Assembly: GCF_031085375.1 (NCBI RefSeq)
Contig: NZ_JAVCWF010000001.1
Location: 310,001 to 374,000, forward strand
Source of the DNA: Lactiplantibacillus brownii
Lineage (GTDB): Bacteria > Bacillota > Bacilli > Lactobacillales > Lactobacillaceae
Direction: 5' to 3'
DNA length: 64,000 nt
Shown here: positions 26,113 through 32,951 of the stretch, piece by piece
Numbering within the stretch: the stretch's first letter is position 1
Layout: every line of letters begins with the position of its first letter
Position numbers and translations under genes: made by a program
Notes under the pieces: model-generated
The model's database searches: none
Told to the model about the DNA's origin: nothing
Seen by the model: the letters and a program-made list of their open reading frames with translations, nothing else

Positions 26113-26298
26113 ATGATCAAACACTGGGGAATAGTGGATACTGAAATGTTGATTGCCGCGATTGTTTTACTCACCTTCGTCTTTTACTTCTTTGAATTGA
26201 CAGCTAGTTTAGCCGTGAGCGCGATCACTTTTCCAATTAGTTTAGTCGTTTTGATGGGCATTATGGAATACGCGGCCCGGGAACTGCGACGCAAATAA
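26113..26298 (+). CDS. Small two-helix membrane protein
   Basis: Sixty-one residues with GAGGATG upstream of the ATG. Two hydrophobic helices (about 12-29 and 32-51) are joined by a short turn, and the tail ARELRRK is basic, so both ends should face the cytoplasm. It stands alone and is followed by a repeat-like element with a strong terminator. No family is recognised. Confidence 0.6.
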   Translation: MIKHWGIVDTEMLIAAIVLLTFVFYFFELTASLAVSAITFPISLVVLMGIMEYAARELRRK

Positions 26299-26305
26299 GT
26301 TTAAA

Positions 26306-26481
26306 AGAGAGTGGGACAAAAGGCGATTTGCTACCGAGCATAGCCTAGAAAGTCGAATGATTGGTATTTTCAATCGTTTGACTTTCGTAGCTAAGCGGAG
26401 GTCGCAGCCTTCTGTTCCACGTTTCGGCTATAAATATTAGGAATACCAACAAGAGTCTGGGATTTTGTCCCAGACTCTTTT
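26306..26481. repeat. Palindrome-rich intergenic element ending in a strong terminator
   Basis: The element opens GAGTGGGACAAAA and ends AAGAGTCTGGGA-TTTTG-TCCCAGACTCTTTT, a 12-bp perfect stem with T-run (about 26452-26481). The middle holds AGTCGAATGATTG pairing with CAATCGTTTGACT. The opening and closing motifs (GTGGGACAAAA, TTTTGTCCCA) are themselves complementary, so the whole unit can close. This is reminiscent of the small dispersed repeats of lactobacilli; copy number must be checked. Confidence 0.5.
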
Positions 26482-26607
26482 AGATTAAGCTAGTGGCGTA
26501 ATAAAAGCATGATCCATAGTGTTATGACAAGTTTAATCGTCATCGCCCAAACTTCGAACTGCCAGCAATGGCGGTTTTTTATTTATAAAAAATTAAGTAT
26601 TCACCAC

Positions 26608-26660
26608 TTGTCTCTAACTGTATTGCATCGTACAATACACGTAGTACAGCATAATACAGT
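26608..26660 (+). promoter_or_regulatory. Promoter and operator of the GntR-ABC operon
   Basis: TTGTCT (26608-26613) and TACAAT (26631-26636) stand 17 bp apart. ACTGTATT (26617-26624) and AATACAGT (26653-26660) are an 8-bp inverted repeat that straddles the -10 box, suited to repression by the GntR protein encoded next. Confidence 0.6.
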
Positions 26661-26675
26661 TACGGAGGTGACGGC

Positions 26676-27038
26676 ATGGTTGTGATTAATCATGATAGTG
26701 GGCAACCGTACTACGCTCAGCTGGTGGCTGGGCTCAAACGTGAAATTGCACGCGGTATTTTACAAACGGATGACCAGCTGCCTTCGGTTCGTGAGATGGC
26801 TAAGGCGCACTTGCTTAATCCGAATACGGTCAGTAAAGCCTACAAACAGTTAGAAGCGCAGCAAGTGATTCGGACGGTCCCGGGCAAAGGAACCTATGTG
26901 AATGCCATTGATCCGGCGGTAGCACGGTCAGAACTACAACAAAAATTACAACAGTTAGTGTTGCAAGCCAGTCAAGCCGGGATCACAATTGCCGATCTGA
27001 TCACTTGGTTAACGAAAATGGAGGGGCAGTCATTATGA
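26676..27038 (+). CDS. GntR-family regulator, YtrA subfamily
   Basis: A 120-residue repressor. The winged helix covers about residues 10-75 (PYYAQLVAGLKREIARGIL, DQLPSVREMAKAHLLNPNTV, GKGTYVN); the C-terminus is only a short dimerising helix, as in the YtrA branch, which usually controls an ABC exporter encoded behind it. GGAGGTG precedes the ATG. Its stop overlaps the next start (ATGA). It probably represses its own operon by the inverted repeat at 26617-26660. Confidence 0.92.
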   Translation: MVVINHDSGQPYYAQLVAGLKREIARGILQTDDQLPSVREMAKAHLLNPNTVSKAYKQLEAQQVIRTVPGKGTYVNAIDPAVARSELQQKLQQLVLQASQAGITIADLITWLTKMEGQSL

Positions 27039-27928
27039 GTTTGAAAGTCAATGGATTATGTAAGCAGATCAATCAGGAGCAGACGTTAGATCAAATCAGT
27101 TTTGAAGTCCAGTTAGGCCAAATCGTCGGGGTGATTGGTCGAAATGGGGTTGGGAAGACGACACTTTTTCGAACCATCAACGGTCAGTATCTCGCTGATC
27201 AGGGGCATATTACCATAGATGGTGAAGCGCTATTATCCCAGCCCAACTTGCGTACACAATTAAGCTTTGTTGATCCGCAAGCCAACTTTTTTAGAGGGGC
27301 AACCGCCCAGCAAGTTGCTTGGTACTATCAAGCCGCTTATCCCGATTTTGATCAGGATAAGTTTACGCAGTTACTAGCACGGTATCATTTAGCAAAAAAT
27401 CAAAAGTTACGACATTTTTCGAAGGGGATGTTTGGCTTATTTACGATCATTCTTAGTGTGGCAACGAATGCGCCTTATCTATTTCTGGATGAACCCTTGG
27501 ATGGGCTAGATGTCATTGTCCGGAAAAATGTGCTCAGCATTTTAATTGACGAAGCGGCCACACAAAAACGGGCGATCATGATTGCCTCTCATAATTTGAG
27601 TGAGTTGGAAGGGATTATTGATCGGGCATTAATGTTGAAAAAAGGTCGCTTGATTCACGATTACCAACTAGAAACCATGCGGTCACAGGCACGCAAGTTA
27701 CAGTTGGTCTATCGAGATAAACAAATTCCGTCATTACTACGGGAACAAGGGCATATTGTCAGCGTTTCTGGACGGGTGATCGTGGTGGTCTTTGAGGACT
27801 TTACCCTAGCATTACAAACCGCGCTAACCGCGACTAAGCCAGTCTTTCAAGAAACTTTGCCATTATCGTTGACCGATTTATTTATGGCCAACTTAACGGA
27901 TGCTGGCGATTATGAATTATTGTCATAG
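27035..27928 (+). CDS. ABC transporter ATP-binding protein
   Basis: About 297 residues. Walker A GVIGRNGVGKTTLF, a signature-like FSKGMFGLFTIILS (degenerate relative to LSGGQ), Walker B YLFLDEPLDGLD and the H-loop ASHNLSEL are present. The weak signature is usual for YtrB-type ATPases linked to GntR regulators. The start overlaps the GntR stop by four bases. It pairs with the permease encoded 14 bp downstream. Confidence 0.92.
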   Translation: MSLKVNGLCKQINQEQTLDQISFEVQLGQIVGVIGRNGVGKTTLFRTINGQYLADQGHITIDGEALLSQPNLRTQLSFVDPQANFFRGATAQQVAWYYQAAYPDFDQDKFTQLLARYHLAKNQKLRHFSKGMFGLFTIILSVATNAPYLFLDEPLDGLDVIVRKNVLSILIDEAATQKRAIMIASHNLSELEGIIDRALMLKKGRLIHDYQLETMRSQARKLQLVYRDKQIPSLLREQGHIVSVSGRVIVVVFEDFTLALQTALTATKPVFQETLPLSLTDLFMANLTDAGDYELLS

Positions 27929-27942
27929 GGGGGAATCATACA

Positions 27943-28968
27943 ATGAGTAATCATGAAATTAGACGGCTAATCTGGCATCGTTATCGCGCCATTTTAGGAA
28001 CGGCAATCATAGTCTTGTTATTGACCGGATTAAAAGCGGCCAGTGATGTTGCGACAGCCGATGGGGCCACAATTGGCCGAACTGTACGTGCCTTTACAAG
28101 TGGCGGTTACACTGCGGAAATGAGCGGTAGCACAATGCTGATTGTTAATTTTATTGTCGTTTTGATTTTAGGTTGGCTGACTTTTATGTGGGACAACTAC
28201 ACTAACTTTAACCACTATTTATTTAGTCTACGGGCAACTCGACAACAGTTGTTCACCCAAAAATTAATTATCTTTGGTAGTACGATTATTGGCAGTTTTG
28301 TGATGATGCATTTGCTATTTTTAGGAACTGTACGTTTACTGATTCATCATGTGGCTAGTTATAACCTGAGTTGGGGACCCGAACTACGCTATTCATTCAG
28401 TCAGTTGATGTTCTTACTAGCCATGTATGCGATTGTGGCGACCATTGGCTTATGGTTAGGCCAAGCAGTGGCGAGTGCCTTATTTACGATTATTTCTATT
28501 CCAAGTTTAATTTTCGCACTGGAAGGCGCACTCAACCTATTTAGTTATGCGACTGGTGTTGATCCTAATCGCGCGAGCTACTTGGCTAGGTTGGATCAGT
28601 CAACTTGGTCTGGACTGGGCATCTTTACGATCGTGAGTGCCCTGATTATCAGTTTTTTATGGCTAATGGATTATTGGGCTTTTCAACATCTATCATTGGA
28701 AAATGCTGGTAACTTTATGTTGTTCCCACGCTTTCGACTGGCCTTCTTATGGTTAACGGTGATTTATTTGGCAGTAGCGGTGGGCTTTTCAACGTTTGGC
28801 CGGACAGTTTATGCCATTGTAATCAATAGTTATACTGGCGAAATTCCGTTCAGTATCAGTTTAATTATCGCTATTATCGTGGGTTATTTAACATGGAGCG
28901 TTGGGCGGTTACTTCTCTATCGTCCAGACCATGCGTGGGACGCTTTCAAATTCAAAAAATTAGCTTAA
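27943..28968 (+). CDS. ABC-2-like membrane permease
   Basis: A 341-residue integral membrane protein with about six helices in two groups (near 18-35, 68-85, 110-130, 158-205, 220-240, 265-320). It is the membrane partner of the ATPase before it in a GntR-ATPase-permease operon. GGGGGG precedes the ATG. Systems of this type often respond to cell-envelope stress or peptides; substrate unknown. Confidence 0.85.
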   Translation: MSNHEIRRLIWHRYRAILGTAIIVLLLTGLKAASDVATADGATIGRTVRAFTSGGYTAEMSGSTMLIVNFIVVLILGWLTFMWDNYTNFNHYLFSLRATRQQLFTQKLIIFGSTIIGSFVMMHLLFLGTVRLLIHHVASYNLSWGPELRYSFSQLMFLLAMYAIVATIGLWLGQAVASALFTIISIPSLIFALEGALNLFSYATGVDPNRASYLARLDQSTWSGLGIFTIVSALIISFLWLMDYWAFQHLSLENAGNFMLFPRFRLAFLWLTVIYLAVAVGFSTFGRTVYAIVINSYTGEIPFSISLIIAIIVGYLTWSVGRLLLYRPDHAWDAFKFKKLA

Positions 28969-29021
28969 TGACTATGCAGTTATTTTGCCGTTCCGGTTGG
29001 CCTGCACTGATGTTGCTCAGC

Positions 29022-29054
29022 TTGACCTAATCAGTGGTCTCGCTATTAGGTCAA
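29022..29054. repeat. Perfect 10-bp inverted repeat after the ABC operon
   Basis: TTGACCTAAT pairs with ATTAGGTCAA; an outer CCGTTC/GAACGG pair extends the fold. There is no T-run. It is probably a transcript-end structure of the ABC operon. Confidence 0.45.
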
Positions 29055-29096
29055 CGAAGAACGGGGATAACGAATCAATCAGGATGTACGAGGGCA

Positions 29097-29149
29097 CGAA
29101 AAAGCGCCGCTACTAGCAAGCTAACTTGCTGAGTAGCGGCGCTTTTTGG
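29097..29149. terminator. Strong terminator downstream of acdH
   Basis: AAAAAGCGCCGCTACT pairs perfectly with AGTAGCGGCGCTTTTT; the A- and T-runs let it work in both directions between converging genes. Confidence 0.9.
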
Positions 29150-29181
29150 CGGCAAATCGATTACATCTAAATAGTGAAGGT

Positions 29182-30552
29182 TTAACGAATCTTGTTTAAA
29201 CGTTTAGCAACGGTCTTGATGTTGAGTAAATCCCAATCTTCCAAATTATGGGAAATGGAGTTATGACCCCAAGTTCCGCAGCCTAACGTTAATGATGGCG
29301 CAACATTGTCATATTTGAAACCAATTGCACCTTGAGATGAAGGTACATTGATCAAAGCTCGACAAGCGGTCATTTCAATGGCGAATTCATTCATGACTTT
29401 TTCGTCAGTGGTATGCAAGGTCGCAGTATGACCTAAGCCGCCCAATGATAGACTCCGCTTCATTAAATTGAAGCCTGCCTTGGTACTTTTGGCGTGAACC
29501 ACTGCTAAAACAGGGGATAACTTTTCCCGTGAAAGCACTTGGTCACCACCAATATCAGGCAATTCAACAGCTAAGACTTTGGTGTCAGCAGGAACGTCGA
29601 AGCCGGCCCACTTGGCAATTTGCCATGGGGTTTGGCCAGCGACTTTCGGGTCGACCGCTTGTTTCTTTAAATTCATGACGGTACTCTCGAGGGCTTTGAA
29701 ATGATCATCGCCGACGAAGTAGACGCCGTTATGGCTCAATTCTGTTTTGACTTGATCGTAAATACTATCATCCACGATTAAGTTAGATTCAGAAGCACAA
29801 ATCATCCCATTATCAAATGACTTTGAGGTGATCACATCGCTGACTGCTTGTTTGACGTCGGCAGTTTTTTCGATGAAGCAAGGCACATTACCAGGGCCAA
29901 CGCCTAAAGCTGGTTTCCCAGTGGAATAGGCGGTCTTGACCATGCCGGCCCCACCAGTAGCAATAATAGTTGCGACGCCCTTGTGGTTCATCAAAGCACT
30001 CGTAGCAGCCATGCTAGGAACTTTGATCCATTGAATCCAATCCTTGGGTGCCCCCGCAGCTTCGGCAGCATCACGGATGATCTTGCCGGTTTCAACACAG
30101 CATTTCTGTGCAAAAGGATGGAAACCGAAAATGATAGGATTCCGAGTCTTTAAAGCAAGCATCGCATTGAAAATGACGGTTGACGTTGGGTTAGTCACTG
30201 GTGTGACACCAGCAATAATTCCAACGGGTTCAGCAACCTTCGTAATGCCACTGACGGGATCGTCATTAATGATACCAACTGTTTTATCATCTTTAATGTA
30301 GTTATAGACATTCTTAGCAGCAAAGTCGTTCTTGGAAACTTTGTCACGGTAATTCCCACGGCCAGTTTCGTCAACGGCCATTGCCGCTAACATACCACGA
30401 GCAGCGTGAGCCGCATGGGCCATTGCAGTAACGGCTTCATCAATTTGATCTTGATCCATGACTTCCAAACGACTGGCAGCCAAAGAGGCATTTAACACTA
30501 GGCGATCAATTGATTGTTTAACTTCAGTTTTTGCATCAATTTCTTTCAACAT
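29182..30552 (-). CDS. acdH: Acetaldehyde dehydrogenase (acetylating)
   Basis: A 456-residue CoA-dependent aldehyde dehydrogenase that reduces acetyl-CoA to acetaldehyde with NADH. It matches the N-terminal half of AdhE, without the alcohol dehydrogenase half. Visible landmarks are GIIAGVTPVTNPTSTVIFNA, the NAD-binding GVGPGNVPCFIE, the catalytic cysteine in SFDNGMICASESN, and the C-terminal GLGHTATLHT and TLGCGTWGHNS. AGGAGG lies 9 bases before the ATG. The upstream region holds a Rex-like site and a near-cre, fitting redox and carbon control. Single gene with a strong terminator. Confidence 0.93.
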   Translation of the reverse strand: MLKEIDAKTEVKQSIDRLVLNASLAASRLEVMDQDQIDEAVTAMAHAAHAARGMLAAMAVDETGRGNYRDKVSKNDFAAKNVYNYIKDDKTVGIINDDPVSGITKVAEPVGIIAGVTPVTNPTSTVIFNAMLALKTRNPIIFGFHPFAQKCCVETGKIIRDAAEAAGAPKDWIQWIKVPSMAATSALMNHKGVATIIATGGAGMVKTAYSTGKPALGVGPGNVPCFIEKTADVKQAVSDVITSKSFDNGMICASESNLIVDDSIYDQVKTELSHNGVYFVGDDHFKALESTVMNLKKQAVDPKVAGQTPWQIAKWAGFDVPADTKVLAVELPDIGGDQVLSREKLSPVLAVVHAKSTKAGFNLMKRSLSLGGLGHTATLHTTDEKVMNEFAIEMTACRALINVPSSQGAIGFKYDNVAPSLTLGCGTWGHNSISHNLEDWDLLNIKTVAKRLNKIR

Positions 30553-30581
30553 CGAGTGGTTCCTCCTAAGCGATACGATAC

Positions 30582-30599
30582 TTGTTGTTTATTTCACAA
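30582..30599 (-). promoter_or_regulatory. Candidate Rex-binding site upstream of acdH
   Basis: TTGTTGTTTATTTCACAA matches 11 of 14 fixed positions of the Rex consensus TTGTGAANNNNTTCACAA, with one perfect half (TTCACAA). It lies 30 bp before the acdH start. Confidence 0.4.
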
Positions 30600-30709
30600 G
30601 TCCTATTATAAACACTTCTTCACAAATGTAAATGATAACTTTTTAGTTACAAAATAGTTTTGCTTACTTTTGGTAATGCCGGCCTGAACGCTTCTTATTG
30701 TGAAATTCA

Positions 30710-30723
30710 AGAAAGCGTTTACA
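30710..30723 (-). promoter_or_regulatory. Candidate cre site between acdH and fba
   Basis: On the minus strand TGTAAACGCTTTCT fits the cre consensus except at its last base. It lies about 158 bp upstream of acdH. Confidence 0.4.
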
Positions 30724-30910
30724 TTATTGATTTTAGGATAAATGGTTACTGTTTTCACAAACAAAAACGCTTATATTTTGTGGTTAGTTGATTACCATTA
30801 CCAAAGTCGATATAAATAGGATAATATTTTTGAAAAGGCTTACAGCCTCAATGCCTCGGTGAGCCGCGGTCTTAGACGGGTTGAGTTGGTTAATAAATAT
30901 CGCGAATCGG

Positions 30911-30940
30911 TTATCACTCCTAGGTAAAGTGTGCTAAAAT
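30911..30940 (+). promoter_or_regulatory. Probable fba promoter
   Basis: TAAAAT at 30935-30940 with a TG two bases earlier (extended -10); TTATCA at 30911 lies 18 bp upstream as a weak -35. Confidence 0.5.
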
Positions 30941-30991
30941 GAATGTGATTCAAAAATCGTATCTCTTAATTAACCTAGGAGGGTTATTTTT

Positions 30992-31855
30992 ATGTCATTT
31001 GTAAATGCTGTTGATATGACACAAGACGCATACAAGAACCATTACGCTATTGGTGCGTTCAACACTAACAACCTTGAATGGACTCGTTGCATCTTAAAGG
31101 GTGCTCAAGAAACAAACACCCCAGTTATTCTTCAAGTTTCAATGGGCGCTGCTAAGTACATGGGCGGTTACAAGCTCGTTATGGACTTAGTTGCTGATAC
31201 TATGGAAAGCATGAACATTACCGTTCCAGTTGTAATGCATTTGGACCATGGTAACTACGAAGCTGCCAAAGAATGTATCGAAGTTGGTTTCTCATCAGTT
31301 ATGTTTGATGGTCATGACTTACCATTTGCCGAAAACTTAGAAAAGACTAAGGAAATCGTCAAATTAGCTCATGCTAAAGGCATCTCTGTTGAAGCCGAAG
31401 TTGGTTCAATTGGCGGTGAAGAAGACGGTATCATCGGTGAAGGTGAATTAGCTTCAGTTGATGAAGCTAAGACTTTAGCTGCTACTGGTATTGATATCTT
31501 AGCTGCTGGGATTGGTAACATCCATGGTAAGTACCCAGAAAACTGGACTGGCTTACACTTCGATCGTTTACAAGAAATCTCAGACGCTGTTAAGATGCCA
31601 TTAGTACTTCACGGTGGTTCTGGTATTCCTAAGGACCAAATCGTTAAGGCTGTTGAAATGGGTATTAGCAAAGTTAACGTTAACACCGAAAACCAAGTTG
31701 CTTTCGCTAACGCTACTCGTGCTTACATCGAATCTGGCGCTGACCAAATCGGTAAGGGCTACGACCCTCGTAAGTTATTGGCACCTGGTAAGAAAGCCAT
31801 CGTTGATGTTATCACATCACGTATTGGCTGGTTCAAGACTCCAGCTGTTAAATAA
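30992..31855 (+). CDS. fba: Fructose-bisphosphate aldolase, class II
   Basis: Splits fructose 1,6-bisphosphate into two triose phosphates in glycolysis. The 287-residue protein has the zinc and active-site motifs of class IIA/B aldolases: GAFNTNNLEW, VVMHLDHGNYE with the catalytic Asp and zinc His, SVMFDGHDLPF, VEAEVGSIGGEEDG, a zinc histidine in NIHGKYP, LVLHGGSGIP and KVNVNTENQ. Codon use is strongly biased to preferred codons, as expected of a very highly expressed gene. GGAGGG precedes the ATG. Followed by two terminators in series. Confidence 0.97.
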   Translation: MSFVNAVDMTQDAYKNHYAIGAFNTNNLEWTRCILKGAQETNTPVILQVSMGAAKYMGGYKLVMDLVADTMESMNITVPVVMHLDHGNYEAAKECIEVGFSSVMFDGHDLPFAENLEKTKEIVKLAHAKGISVEAEVGSIGGEEDGIIGEGELASVDEAKTLAATGIDILAAGIGNIHGKYPENWTGLHFDRLQEISDAVKMPLVLHGGSGIPKDQIVKAVEMGISKVNVNTENQVAFANATRAYIESGADQIGKGYDPRKLLAPGKKAIVDVITSRIGWFKTPAVK

Positions 31856-31875
31856 TTTGATTTTTGATTCAGAAG

Positions 31876-31900
31876 AGTCGACTCCGGTCGACTTTTCTTA
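31876..31900 (+). terminator. First fba terminator
   Basis: AGTCGAC pairs with GTCGACT around TCCG, followed by TTTTCTT, just after the fba stop. Confidence 0.75.
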
Positions 31901-31914
31901 TGGCTTTTAAGATA

Positions 31915-31968
31915 AAAAAATGTCGTTTTCAATTGATCATTTCAATCAATTGGAAACGATTTTTTTGT
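31915..31968. terminator. Second, stronger terminator after fba
   Basis: TCGTTTTCAATTGA pairs with TCAATTGGAAACGA (one G-T pair) between an A-run and seven T. The tandem arrangement suits a highly transcribed gene. Confidence 0.85.
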
Positions 31969-32068
31969 CTCAAAAAAATAGCGTATGTACCGTTTTGCGC
32001 AAATATAATCACGTTTTGAACCCAGTAATCATTTGATAAATCTTTTCGGGCAGAATGGCGTAAATCAA

Positions 32069-32117
32069 TTGCACATAGTCATAGTTTATCCTACAATAAG
32101 CTTATTGTATAAGCTTA
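32069..32117 (+). promoter_or_regulatory. Promoter of the EAL gene with palindromic downstream element
   Basis: TTGCAC (32069-32074) and TACAAT (32092-32097) are exactly 17 bp apart. Two copies of the palindrome TAAGCTTA (32097-32104, 32110-32117) follow over the likely transcription start and could be an operator or a 5' hairpin. Confidence 0.65.
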
Positions 32118-32171
32118 GCTGAAACTGGATTATACAGGCGTTAGGAGGAGAGAATTATCTTTAAATTCTTT

Positions 32172-32816
32172 GTGCAACCACAAATTGATGTTGGAACGCA
32201 TGCAGTTTATGGCTATGAAGCGTTACTACGAAAATCAAAGCAAGATGGTTGGACGGTGCCGACCAGTTTTCTGGAACTTTCAGTGGCCGAACAGGCTAAA
32301 CTAATTGAAGCGACGGTCATTGAATTGGGTGCAAAAATTTCCAATCAATTTTTGGCTTTTAATCTTAATCGCGTTCAGTTTTCAGATCCGACGACTTTGG
32401 CGACCATCATTGCGTTACAACAAAAGATTTTACCAGTCCGCTTAGCGATTGAATTGACTGAAACGCCCACCTTGGCAGAAATGAAGCACTACAGTGAAAC
32501 GTTGCATGCTCATGATATGAAGCTCGATCTAGATGATGTTGGCACGGATAATACATATGCAGACATTAAAGCATTTTTGCCTTACGCGGATAAGATTAAA
32601 TTCGCGATGCAAAACTTTCGGATGAACGGCACCGCTGATCAGATTCCTAAACAATTAGCCTTTTGGGTGGCACAAGCCCGTAAATACGAATTAACCATGA
32701 TCCTCGAAGGGGTCGAGGATGCCCGTGATCAGCAATTAGCTGCCGAACACGGGATTACGATTCATCAAGGTTATTTGTACAGCAAACCAGTATTGCCAAG
32801 CACAGTTGCCGATTAA
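32172..32816 (+). CDS. EAL-domain cyclic-di-GMP phosphodiesterase
   Basis: A stand-alone EAL domain of about 214-220 residues that would hydrolyse c-di-GMP. The metal and catalytic positions are visible: YEALLRK (EAL), FNLNRVQ (Asn), IELTET (Glu), LDLDDVGT (Asp pair; the usual DDFGTG is altered), KIKFAMQ (Lys), LEGVED (Glu) and HQGYLYSKP (Gln), so activity is likely. The coordinates start at the GTG, but AGGAGGAG (32143-32150) is 21 bases before it and ideally spaced for ATC at 32157 or ATT at 32154, which would add FKFFVQPQ, the usual family N-terminus. See findings. Confidence 0.85.
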   Translation: MQPQIDVGTHAVYGYEALLRKSKQDGWTVPTSFLELSVAEQAKLIEATVIELGAKISNQFLAFNLNRVQFSDPTTLATIIALQQKILPVRLAIELTETPTLAEMKHYSETLHAHDMKLDLDDVGTDNTYADIKAFLPYADKIKFAMQNFRMNGTADQIPKQLAFWVAQARKYELTMILEGVEDARDQQLAAEHGITIHQGYLYSKPVLPSTVAD

Positions 32817-32860
32817 GAGGCTCTTAGTCGTTGACTGGTATGGCATGCACTTAAAGAATC

Positions 32861-32893
32861 GACTTTAGAAACCATTCAGCGTTTTCTAAAGTC
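32861..32893 (+). terminator. Hairpin after the EAL gene
   Basis: GACTTTAGAAA pairs with TTTTCTAAAGTC, shortly before a stronger bidirectional terminator. Confidence 0.5.
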
Positions 32894-32894
32894 T

Positions 32895-32941
32895 AAAAAG
32901 CAACGGCTCGAATTTTAATTAATTCGAGCCGTTGCTTTTTA
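32895..32941. terminator. Bidirectional terminator
   Basis: AAAAAGCAACGGCTCGAATT pairs perfectly with AATTCGAGCCGTTGCTTTTT. It serves the EAL gene and the convergent glycosylation accessory gene. Confidence 0.9.
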
Positions 32942-32951
32942 GGTTGGGTGG

